From contig JAOALB010000014.1 of NCBI GenBank assembly GCA_025331125.1, positions 248,001 through 312,000 of the forward strand: a stretch of 64,000 nucleotides of DNA, read 5' to 3'. Each line of letters starts with the position of its first letter. Position 1 is the first letter of the stretch. Source of the stretch: Mycogone perniciosa (Eukaryota; Ascomycota; Sordariomycetes; Hypocreales; Hypocreaceae). The notes below the pieces were generated by a model. That model had not been told where the DNA came from and did no database searches. It was given only the letters and a program-made list of their open reading frames with translations. The position numbers and the translations under genes are program-made. Below, piece after piece: positions 1 through 10,983 of this stretch.

Positions 1-110
1 GGGTGGGCGCATCTTCAGGTGCTGTCAAGTTCATGACCAAGCCGCAGGGTAGGGACCCCGAGGCGATGAAGCGGGTTGACTACCTGTTCCCGGGATTCTG
101 GGACAACTAA
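1..110 (+). CDS. 3' end of an unidentified gene (partial)
   Basis: An open frame enters from the left edge (codons start at base 3) and stops with TAA at 108-110. About 35 codons are visible, ending in residues LFPGFWDN. I do not recognise the family. It could be the last exon of a longer gene or chance coding, but it stays open from the edge and has GC-rich coding-like composition unlike the AT-richer DNA after it. No domain, signal peptide or membrane segment can be judged from so short a tail. Confidence 0.45.
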   Translation, partial: VGASSGAVKFMTKPQGRDPEAMKRVDYLFPGFWDN

Positions 111-3100
111 AGCGGCGAGCGGGCGGAAGCAGGGGTTTAAAAGATAGACGATGCTAAAGGCGATGGCGCAAAAAAAGAAAAAGAACCTGCATATGAAAGT
201 GGAATCTTCAACAGATAGAAATGCTAGATCTTAGTCCTAGTAGACACAAGATCGGGAGCGGCTGAAACGGGACAGGCTTGACCGTTCAGTCCCTGCAGAT
301 GAGATGCAGATGGGTACCGACCGGTCAAGAAATTGACTCTCCTCTTTGGATAGTGACTTTGATCTCGGCCTTCTCTCCGACTCGTGGCTGTCTTGGACCC
401 CACAAGACTGGAAGAGACCCGACGGGTTGTGGTGAAGCGACCCGCCCTTTTTATTTTATTTCCAAGCTTATGCATAGTGTGTATCTGGACTATCTCGTTA
501 ACTTGGGGTGGTCACAATATCAGCCTCTCAGGTCATAATCAAGAACAAAGGTAGAAGGGTAGAAGGTTCCGCTTGCAGCTGTATTTTAAAGCAATAGCTT
601 TTCATAGATGATACTCATTCCGAAATACCTCATATATACGACATAACGAAAGGAAATTTGGTGTGGACAAGAAAAATGTGACGAGTTTGACTGCTGTCGT
701 CTCGTGGAAGCAGGGTATGGTCGATTATATAGGCACTCGCAACTAAGCTTTAGCTCCTACAGCATCGGGATAGAGACGTCTTTTTATGAAGGAGGCTGGG
801 CAGGGCAGAGGGTGAAACCGCCAAAGGCCATGTTTTGTTCAGTGTATGCCGTCTCGTCCGGTTCAAGGTGATTCTTCCCTCGAAACATTTACCACTGGTC
901 ATATAAAATTTCGGAAGCAAGTTTCCTATCACCCGTCCCAGGATTGTCGGCGAACTGGATACCATGATATCACTTTTGTGGTGATGATTCTTGGCATCCT
1001 TGCTGCGATAGAGAAGCTCCCGAGATGGTGACAGTCATGGATCATAGGAAACTGGAGACGAGTCAAAGAAACCAGGAAGAACAGGGGAGAGCCGTTGTCA
1101 CAAGGAAAATTTGCCCAGAGTCATCAATCAAGAACAAGGGCGTTCATTCTATCTGTTATGGTTCAAGTATGGACAGGATCTTCTCCTCATAGGTCCTGCT
1201 CGTTAGCCCTTTTGTCAAGAATCCTTTCGAACCAGGATTTATCATTACCGTCATGCTTCATTCTCTTGGACAACCAAATCCTGAAACTCAGGAGAGTCAC
1301 AGTTGATATGTGATGATTTACCCTCGCATCAACCCTGCGAAATAATACCAAGTCTTTCCTTGACATGGAACTTTGAGAGCCCCGTTCTAGTTGTAACACC
1401 CATGACAGGGAGTCAAAACAACATCACCTGTTAAGCGAAGTCGAAAGAAAGATATGACTAGATAAATAATCCTTGTCCGTAAAAAACAACACCCATAGAG
1501 ATACTAGTACAGCACCAAGCCCCCATAGAGTCCCCATCCATCCCTGCGGACCCCATCCCATCACCCAAATGCAGAAGGCCCAAAAGAACAACAGGAAGAA
1601 GAAAAAAACACAACCTGTCAGATGTATCTGGCATACGATCCACACACCCATGAGAGAGGGAGAATTTTCTCCACCAAACAATAAAGTCCATCTTCCCTCT
1701 GCCACGTTTTTGTGGCACGCACCCAGCTAGAACAAACTCGAACTTACATACATATTTTTCTCGAGCATTTTACCCGCTGGTGGTGTGACGCACTGAAAAT
1801 CCTTCCCCACCCCTCTGTTTCGTTTCGATATTTTCCCCTTCGTGTTGTCTTTATATTGGATGCTGAGAATAGTCGGGTCAACATTCATCTAATAGTACCT
1901 AGGTAGTGCACAACAACGCGGAAATAGAAGCTGATTTGCTCCCGATGACGAGCTTGACGACTGTTGCCCTGGAAATACGGATTAGTAATGTTGGTAATAT
2001 TATAATTTACTACTATGCATGGGAGGGGGGCCTCATATGGGGAGGGTGATAGTAGTACTCGTAGTAGTACCTAGTATTTCTCTGTGTGTGTGGACCAGCG
2101 CTAGAAAAAAGGGAAGAAAAAAAAAGATCCAGATACGAGGGTCGTCCCCGACGGAGGTCCCGCTTGGGAAATAAAATAAAAATGGGATGGAAATGCCGAA
2201 TACTAGTTGGAACGGCAGAACTGATTACTAGTAGAAGGGAGGGAGCTCGGAACGGTCCGTTTTGATAGTAGAAAGGAAAAAAAAAACCTCTTACAGGCCG
2301 TCGGGGAACTCGGACCATTAGCTAGCAACAAAAATTTCCGTCTATCACGAGATTCTGACGGAAGAGAAAAGTGTCGTAGACAAAGTTCCGTTCTAAACCA
2401 TCAAAGTAAGGCAGTAATATCCGTGGTCCCGCGGTAGGAGAGGATTGGGTTCTGAAAAAGCCAAGATTGCACCAAAACGGCCCTGCAGACAGAGATGCTA
2501 CATCGTCGTGTGTATCGTATCGAACCTATCAATGACAGCGGGCCAGGCGGAGCAGAACATCTTCTCGTGCAGTCTGGAGCAAGCCGCATTTGGCGACGAG
2601 GAATATCAGCGCTCCGCTCTGGGTCGTTCCAATGGAATCATCCACTCTGTTCGCAGGATTCTCAGAATTCTTTCTGTGTCATCCTCTCCTCCCTCCCAGG
2701 GACTGGTTGGACGTGATATGCTGACCGGAGATAAATGGCGTACGGAGTATATCGCTCATTCACGGACAAAGGAAGATATTAGGCGAATGCTCCGTCCTTG
2801 GCCACCACTAGGAAATATGGCAAAGTCACAAGTACGAGTAGGTAGCCAGATTTGGGGCCACTGTTAGGCAGACTGCTTGCATACGGTATGAGCGCTTTCA
2901 CTCTGGAGCCATGTTTCAATGAACAAACAGCGGCCATTCACCAACACCAGCGCCGACTCCAATGGCCACGGATGACCTGTCATTTTCAGTGCGACGGCGC
3001 CGGCGAGTTCAGCACCCTCGCTCCCCATTGAACTAAATGAAATGCATATGATTGTTACTTGGACAATCTGCCCAAGATGCTCGTACAGACACCTGTGAGA

Positions 3101-3423
3101 AGAAGAATAAGTCACGAGAACACCGGGACTCAGCAATTGCTCCCCGGTTCCAGGTCGGTAATAGGCTGGCCGGGAAGGGTTTCCCGGCCCAGGATCAAGG
3201 TATAATAGGACAGATGGTGCTTCGCAATGACTGGTCTCATGCAGTTGAAAATAAGAAGAAGATGGAAGAAATTATCGATATGAAAGTAGCGGTCTCGGAG
3301 TCCAAGTCTTGCATTGTTACGGCACGATGATGTTGGTCCGTGTACCTGACGTTGCACAGTATGATAGTGGTATACGAAGTGGTACAGCTCGTAAATGCTG
3401 TATCACCAAAGTCAGCATTGCCC

Positions 3424-3445
3424 GTACGAAGTACTCCGTACGTAC
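3424..3445. repeat. GTAC-type interrupted palindrome cluster
   Basis: Overlapping copies of GTAC-GAA-GTAC and GTAC-TCC-GTAC share their central GTAC and run into a further GTACGTAC. It is one of about 40 intergenic occurrences of this motif family in the window. Confidence 0.75.
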
Positions 3446-3943
3446 GGCACATTTGTCGCTCACATTTTATTACCCTCCAGCTGCCCCTGCAATCTCCCGT
3501 TGGAGGGCAAGCCGCCCAATTGAGGCATCTCGCGTGAGTGCAACCCACATGCCGGCGCCCCAGAAGGTCATAAACCGATTCTGCGTTAGCCACAGACCCA
3601 AATGGTAGCGCTAACACAAGGTGCATGGCTAAGGGTTCTCACCTCCGTCCATCCAGTCCCTGCTAGTGATGTAAATCGTCCGAAAAGGAGAACGCCCTCC
3701 CAGCAGAGGCAGCCAGGGTCAATCAACCTAGGGAAGCTCAGAAAATTGCAGCAGGACACACAGTATTTGTCCGTCCGCTGGCATCATCAAGTCGTGCTCG
3801 TAGTCGTAGTGTCTGAGAAGATTGACACCCGACCAAGTGTCACAACGGGGGCGTCCGCCACGGGTCCCGCTCCTCGGGTATTCCCGTCCTCTTAGTATTT
3901 TCAGGGCCGAGGAAAAGGAAGAAAAACACGGAATTAGTACCTG

Positions 3944-3990
3944 TACGGAGTACTCCGTAGTCGTAGTAGTAATGGTACGAAGTACTTCGT
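3944..3990. repeat. Two perfect short palindromes of the GTAC family
   Basis: Bases 3944-3959 form a perfect 16-bp palindrome, TACGGAGTACTCCGTA. Bases 3977-3990 form a perfect 14-bp palindrome, ACGAAGTACTTCGT. They carry the two spacer versions of the family (TCC/GGA and TTC/GAA) 18 bases apart. Confidence 0.85.
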
Positions 3991-5424
3991 CGGCGGTACA
4001 GTAGTATGTAGGGCTGGCTGGGGGCCCAGCATCCTCAGCAAAATGAAGGCTTGCCTCGCTGCATGATGATGGCGTGAGAGATGGAGAAGGTTTCGAACTT
4101 TCAATTCTTGATGGGTCAGCTTCTCTCCTCTCCACAGCTCCAACGAGGCTCCAGCTCTCTCCCTCTCCCTCCCTTACTTCGTACTACTAGCACTACATGC
4201 CTCAGCCTCGGCTATTGTCGCTTGGCAATCTTGGGTATTGCTAGCAATCGTATTTCCACCGCCCTTTTCGTTTCCTTTCCCTTTCTCGGACCATGATGAC
4301 ATTTTGCATGCAACACTGGGTTTTCTGGGACCCCACCAACGGATCGGCTCTCACTCCCACCCTGGCCAAGTCTGGGTCTCAACATTGGGGGCAGACAAGA
4401 GCTTGATGAGCTTCAGCAGTGCGTTGGGTGGCTGCAGCAGAAGTGCCAACGCCCAGCAGCTTCAATCTCCATGGACGGTGAGACAGCCAAAAGTCGTACG
4501 ATTTATACCCATGGATGTGTGGACAGAGTGCCGGAAGCCTAGCTGTATGATGTAGGGAGTGCGTAAGAGGGCAGCATGTCGCACATCCGATGCTGTGCTG
4601 TGTGTTATGTGCTTGGTCGCTCGGGATGTGATGGTGGCGCAGCCGATGGGTCGTCAGCTCCATCAGAGACGGGGTCTAAATGGATCGCGTGGCCGCATGA
4701 GGCGTTAGCAACGGCAAAGGGAGACAGAAAGAAAAACCGTTGGGAACAATGGACGAAGTACTCTTACTACTCCTTCGTTCGTACTCTGTACTTTGTTGTC
4801 AGAAAGACGACGCCTTACGCGCGTACTCGTAACTCATCAATGTCTCGCACATCAGGCGGGCGGATGGAATTTGTCCGCCGTACTTTGTTAGGTACCAGGT
4901 AATAGTCCTCGGGCTCGTATGCGGCAGTACTTTCGTAGTACGAAGTATTTCGTACACTCCGCATCTTATGTCGGTCAGGATCGGAGATGTCCATAACTAA
5001 GGGATCATGAATTTGATGATGCTAATTTTCCCCGAGAACCCTGGAGAATCAGGTACCGACTACGAGTAATACAGCGGGCGCTCGCTCGCTTTCGTGATAG
5101 CGGGGAAGTACTTCCAACTCCTCTTTCTTTCCTCATATTCCCCTCCACCCGCTAATATTTCAAGAGCTCCCTTGTATATCCTACTACTCGTACTCTGTAG
5201 AGGCAGGCACAATGTTGGTTCATTGCCTGGCCTGAATCTGCTGCTGCTGGTGCTTTAATTGAATTGGCCGCCATTAAAAAATATATCTTGGAAATCCTTT
5301 TCTTCCTTCACTACCCCCGGAACCAGCTCCGGCACTCCATCATTGGGCATTGAGCCCAGCAACGTCAATTGCCCTGACAACACAAAACAGGGTGCCTTCG
5401 GCAAAACACCCCTGCGGGCGCCTG

Positions 5425-5540
5425 CAAGGCAAGGCAAGACATGACATGACATGACAAGACAAGACAATGCGAGGCGAGGCGAGGCGGCCGTTTGGCGAGG
5501 CAAGGCGACGAGGAAACGGGAGGAGACAGATGGCGAGGCG
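5425..5540. repeat. Simple tandem repeat patch
   Basis: Runs of GACAT/GACAA-like pentamers (about 5433-5465) are followed by GCGAG-like pentamers (about 5468-5545). The units are imperfect and give apparent open frames of low complexity. It is a microsatellite-like tract with no coding support. Confidence 0.75.
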
Positions 5541-6867
5541 ATGAGGCGAGACGAATATAGTCGACAGTTACACACCCTCATCGATTATCCATGCCATACC
5601 AGCCGGACTGCTTCTACTCCGGTGTCGGTAGCACGAGTGACATACACGAGCCATCGATAATGGACGGTGTCTTCCCTTCCACGACCTAACAGGAACACCA
5701 CAATGCGAGTCGACCGTTGAGCATACATACTCGTACAGGTAGGTAGTTGAACCTCTTGTTAGCGATATCTCGTTCTGTTCCCACCACTTCTGCATACCAA
5801 GAATAGGAAAGACCCACACCACCTCTTTTCCTTTTCTCTTTTTTTTTCTTTGTGTATTTGCAGATGTACTTCATGCAGGTGCCAAAATAGTATGCTTGCT
5901 CTAAAACACTGGATTGTTCATCTGGTTGGAACATCTCCGTTTCTCACCGCAGGACACATCATGGCCCTTTCCCCCGCACACAAGAAATTGCCATCCTCTT
6001 CATCATGATCTAGTTGGGAAGTCTGAGCTGGGCCTTTTGGGTGCCACGAGTGTTGGTACGAAGTAGAACTCGTAGTAATATCACGGGGGGGGGAATCCAC
6101 CAGGGCGCTCCGTACTTCGTACTACTACTACTACGACTAAAATACTAGTAGTATCCTGAACGCGACCATGAAATGACGGACATGCATCTCATCTCGATCA
6201 CCCAGCCCCCCCGGCTAGCGAGAATCTCACAATCCTTGCTATCATCTACTGAAGTTCTCTATGGAGTTAGTCAATGTACGGAGTACTACCTACATCTGCA
6301 CATCCTACAGAGTACACTACTTCGTACATGGCGTTGAATCTCGTGGCATACCCATTTTCAGCCCCAGAGCCGATCTTGTCTGTTGTCTCTTGATCCTGCC
6401 CACCATTTTGATCCCCAAGTCGGAACACGGAGACATAGACGCAGTCCCACCCTCAAGCAGCACTGTCCATTCTGAGAATTCCTCACAAAGGCTGTAGTCG
6501 CCGTTGGCAGGTACCTACATTAGTGCTGGACGTGTATCGGCTTTGGTCCCTACCGCCATTTCAGGCGCAACCCCACCTGCCCGGTACTTTTCCTGCTAAC
6601 TTTTACTACCTGTCACTTTGATGATTCAGAGCTACAAGCAGGGCCACAAGCAGATCCACGCACCGAGTCAAAAGAGGGATAACCCAGACAAAACCCAGCG
6701 CAATCTCGAGCTCGCCTGAAGAAAACGCTGCTCAGCATCCCATTATAGTACTAGGTATGTTCCTATGAGTACGAAGTGGTATGTCCGTTTTGCCTACTCG
6801 TATTTCGTTGTCAGCATGACGGTTGAATATGCAGGAGTAAAGGGGAGAACGTCAGGGGACGGATACT

Positions 6868-6920
6868 CCTCCGTAGTACGAAGTACGAAGCATTATCTCC
6901 ATACTCCGTACTCCGTACAT
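6868..6920. repeat. GTAC-type motif cluster
   Basis: Several overlapping motifs lie here: CTCCGTAGTAC and GTACGAAGTACGAAG, then ACTCCGTACTCCGTAC at 6903-6918. Both spacer types (TCC and GAA) are present within about 50 bases. Confidence 0.75.
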
Positions 6921-7939
6921 ATGCGGCCATGCCACGCTATGCCACAGCCTTGTGCATCCCTGGCTTTGCCTCATTCTGACCGCCATGCCCGGTACAGCAT
7001 CTACGAGTACTCCGTACATGGGCATCGAGTTGTACGAACGAAACACCAAAATAGCCATGTACTACTACGGAGTGTCATTCGGCGTAACCTTACTTACTTA
7101 CTACTACATGTAGGGTCCCTGTCGACGCCACAGCTAACCCGCATTGTTTGAATCACTGTCCAGTATTTGTTCAACGCTCGATAAGCTGTATCAGAAACAT
7201 GACGGCGGAACACAAAAAAAAGAAAGACCAAGGGGGAAAATGGTACACACCACGCCATTCACGGGGCGGGCGTGCGAGGTTGTTCCCTGTCCCCATATAC
7301 TGACTGACTGTACTTCGTACTTCATACGAGTACCACATGTCTCTCCAGCCATGCCTTGCGCCGTTGTATCCTCGCACGAACATCCATGCAGTGCTACTAT
7401 TCAGACGGCACCAACGGCTCCCCATCAACGGCCGGACGTGGCTGACGGTGAACCGAAGGGGCGGGAGCGTTAATATAGGTACCAACCCCGTACTCGCTTC
7501 GTCCACACTGTACAATAAGCAGCTAGGACTCCAGACCAGCAGCTTCAGAAACCGCCGGGAAACGGGCGCGGGCACTGGAGGGGCGTGTCCTGATGAGAGA
7601 CCGTCACTGACCAAAACGCAGTACTTCGTACACAGTGCCTCCTGTATCCCATCTGCACCACGAGACGAGCTGCCTTCATAGATTCACGGATGGCTAACAG
7701 CGAGTACAGTCTACTTTTTACTTCGTCCATTGATAGCTAAGTAGTAGCAGCTTTAGTGGCATTGATCAACAGACGTTGCATAATGAAAAATGCTTAGGGC
7801 CTCATCCGAAGAAAGCCATTGCACATGCAAACAGGCAGATCGAAACCGCATTCGCTAGAAGGACAGAGCACGCCTCTCTTCTCAGCCGCGCCAAACACCC
7901 AATCAAGCTTTTCGGCGGGTCCACGCTATCTACACACAT

Positions 7940-7975
7940 ACATACACACATATGTATGTACATATGTGTGTATGT
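7940..7975. repeat. Inverted repeat, 17-bp arms, 2-base loop
   Basis: The left arm at 7940-7956 (ACATACACACATATGTA) is matched perfectly by its reverse complement at 7959-7975, with TG between them. The arms consist of CA/TG and TA steps, so this could be a microsatellite that happens to be palindromic. As RNA it would form a near-continuous hairpin. Confidence 0.85.
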
Positions 7976-9635
7976 GCATTGCTGAGTAGGCAGATAACCA
8001 CTACTTAGTAATGTTCCGCTCTTTCAGATCATGGCTTGCATCTTTTCTCCGGACATACTCTCACATCTCGTATTGTACTAGCAATAGCAGTTACACACCC
8101 CGAGACACCACACATATACTCCGTACAGGACACGCCGGCACACGCACGGTACCGAGTTTGACACAGTGTAAACACACTTGGCAACCCTAGTAAAGGAACT
8201 CTCTTGTTAAGGAGACCCAATGATCCGGAGGTGGAGAGCCCACTATCCTCATCGGGACCTCTCATATCATGCCCTGTCCGCCTCCAACGTAGCTGCGCAG
8301 CATCGCCGCGGATCTACCGGTAACACCCTGCAACGCCAAAGCCTCTTCCCCACGTTCTTCGTGCCTTTCTTGCTTGGATACCGCAATCACTTACGTAGGC
8401 CATGGATAGGTGACGAGACACAGAGCTACAGCGGCGGCTATTATGATGGCACGTGGCATTCAATGATGGCTTCGACCTCCACCCCGAACTTCATTAGCAC
8501 AGCCATACAAGCGCTGTCAAGCACGTGTGACGGTGTGGGTACGTGCAGTGTTGTGCAGATGTTCAACTTCATCCAGATGGAGAATTCAGTCCGTCCATCT
8601 CTCACCCCCATGCCCATGTCATTTCTTCTCTTCTCTTTTCCCAGCCAGCATCTTGGCCCAGCGTTGCACTGGACGGGGGAGGGCAAAATGGCCGACATGG
8701 CCCGACTGCATCCTGATGCCGGAGAGCGGATCATGTTTGAGGTCCCTCAATGTGGTTTGCCTACCTAGCCTTGTCGCGCCCCCCAGTTCCCCAACGGTGG
8801 CTCGTCCTGACAGGGGGGGGTTGGGTACGCAATGTCACCCCTCCATGCAGCGAGCTAATGTAGGGTGAACCTCTTCCGGCCATACCCTGGTCCATGATCC
8901 AAGGTTCGCCTCAAATTGCCAGGTGGGCTTGTGTGGGTTAGCCGGTTGCTGGCTGGTTACGGCAACCCGGCGGCATACCAGGCAGGTAATGTACGAAGCG
9001 CTGTAGTGTCGAAACTGTCATCTTCTCATCTCATCCTGGACGTCCCTTCATCCCATTAGGACCCTCCTGCCAAAGCAACGCACGCACGTACAACGACTTG
9101 ACATGCAGTTGCGCAACGTGCGGTGCAGCGCGCGACAAGAGACATCAGGCTGGGATCATTGCCGCAGAGTTCAATCACTGCCCTGCGCTTTGTGGAGTGA
9201 ATCGACAAACGCGCCAGTCAAAGCCCTGCCCGGCAGGTGGAATTGAGTGTTGTGTCCGTCTCGTCTCCCTTGTTGAATTTTTTTTCTCCTCGACACTCGT
9301 CGTCATTCACTGTTGTATCTCCTTCCTCCCCCGTCATCGGAAGTACATCGGAGTGTCTGGCAGCAACTTATAAGACGGCGACGAATCTTCTCTGCTCGAC
9401 ACAAGGTCTGCAACCATCTTGAGAAATAGAGACAGTGACAAGCTGAGGCTACAATCGATATCGCACCATCGTGAGGCATAGATACCGTCTCTCTTAATTT
9501 TCGGACTTGGCATTCGACATATTTCAGGCATACGGTGCCGGCCCCTCGCTTCTTTTTCGGTCATCTTCCCCGCCCTTCTCCATATATTTTCGGTTTCTGT
9601 ATCGCTCGAGATTTTGGCGTCACTCGGATTTCATC

Positions 9636-10845
9636 ATGTTGCCCAAACACAAGAGGCCAGGCAACGGTGATGTGATAGATATCGGTGGCAGCCGCATGTA
9701 TGACGACGTCGGTGAGAGACTATCACGCGTCCTCACAGCCGTATACGGCCCCAATTCCAAACCGACACTTCCTGATGAGCTTCTCTACACTGATGTTGGT
9801 CTGCCCATCTGGAACGAGATCATCTTCACTCCAGAATTCTACCAGACGCATGATGAGATCGCTCTCTTTGATACTCATGGGGCCGAGGTTGTTCAACACC
9901 TGAACCGGGGCGTCACCGTGATTGATCTAGGAGCCGGGTAAGTGCCCACCCAAGCCATCAACTTTTTGGCACAATTTCAGATGAGCTAATTGGTGTCGTC
10001 GGATCAGCGATACACGGAAGGTAGGGCATCTGCTCGCCTGGTTTGAGAAGGCAAAGCTAGAAGCTACCTATATGGCCCTCGACATCTCCCGGGCATCCTT
10101 GGAGCAGAATGTCGGCTATCTTGTTAACAGACATTCAGCGGTCGACTCCAAGGTGACCTGTGCGGGTATCTGGGGCACTTTCCAAGATGGGATGGAGTAT
10201 GTCCAAGGCATACAGAGCCAGAGGTTGTTTCTGTCATTGGGCTCCGTTCTCTGCAACGACCCATGGCCCGAAGCTTTGAGTCACCTCAAGTTTTGGGCAA
10301 ATACTCTTCGACCGGATGACTTCCTCCTTGTTGGGATGGATGCCCACCTGCTCCCTACAGACAAGGACAAAATATGGGCTGCTTACCATTCGAGAGATGA
10401 TCTATATCGCCAATTCTTTTTGAACGGATTCGACCATGCCAACAGACTTATCGGCGAGGACTGGTTTAGAGAAGAAGACTGGGAGTTCCTGGCTCAACTC
10501 GAAAGCCAGCCCACGACTCGCCATCGGTTCTTCTTTCGTGCCAAGAGAGATATCACAATTCACAGGTTAGGGCGTATCATCAGGGAAGGTGAGGAGCTCG
10601 ACTGGTTCGACTCCCATAAGTACGGTGAGGAGAGTGTTCGACTCATGTGCCACAAGGCGGGGTTGAGTGTGATCGCGGTTTGGCAGGCTCCCAACTCGCA
10701 GTTTTGTAAGTTACCACCCTGGTGACCAACCTGTGACTGTCTTTCCACCTCTTGCTAACCACTGGAACCAGGCCAGTACCTTCTGAAGACGAAGGGAGAG
10801 CAAGATCAAGACGACGGCGACAGTGCCGTTTCAGGCATTATCTAA
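9636..10845 (+). CDS. EgtD/EasF-type SAM-dependent methyltransferase
   Basis: Exons 9636-9937, 10008-10705 and 10772-10845 give 357 residues with consistent phases; both introns are GT-AG (70 and 66 nt). The protein matches the histidine-specific methyltransferase (EgtD, PF10017) fold. The SAM-binding motif LGAGDTRKVGHLL spans the first junction near residues 98-111, and an N-terminal LLYTDVGLPIWNEI segment resembles the LLYDERG region of the family. Known members N-methylate amino acids or derivatives, for example histidine in ergothioneine synthesis or dimethylallyltryptophan (EasF/FgaMT). The ergothioneine enzyme Egt1 is fused to a sulfoxide synthase domain, which is absent here, so this is a stand-alone member. 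No prenyltransferase gene is nearby and the substrate is unknown. The start at 9636 fits family length; an in-frame ATG at 9507 would add 43 residues. Confidence 0.85.
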
Positions 10846-10983
10846 TGGCGATGAATTCTTCATCGTGTGTTTCCTGGTGCGGGATCCCAACCGGTGGGCA
10901 GTGATAATGGGGGGGCTGCTAATGAAAGGGAGATCGTCGCCGGTATATAGACTTGGAACCCAAAATGAATGATACCTCCCGCC
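10846..10983. other. Convergent intergenic gap
   Basis: These 138 bases separate the stop codons of the methyltransferase (+) and the transcription-factor-domain gene (-). Transcripts of the two genes probably overlap at their 3' ends. No hairpin or repeat was seen. Confidence 0.6.

Larger units (their letters stand above)
111..9635. other. 9.5 kb stretch without a supportable gene
   Basis: No open frame here has a recognisable domain, and the longest (about 180 codons near 8.2-8.8 kb) has no family signature or splice structure. The stretch holds many GTAC-type interrupted palindromes (3424-3445, 3944-3990, 4937-4955, 6107-6120, 6868-6920, 7003-7017, 7311-7335, 7619-7631, 8106-8116), a simple-repeat patch (5425-5540) and a 17-bp inverted repeat (7940-7975). 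I saw no tRNA or transposase. It may hold unannotated noncoding transcripts or the promoter of the 9.6 kb gene. Confidence 0.6.

Noticed and set aside
5251..5660. Open frames over the pentamer repeats
   Set aside because: They arise from simple repeats and show low-complexity Arg/Gly/Ala sequence.
8220..8768. 182-codon open frame (+)
   Set aside because: No domain, no homologous motif, overlapping open frames on the other strand, and composition like the surrounding intergenic DNA.
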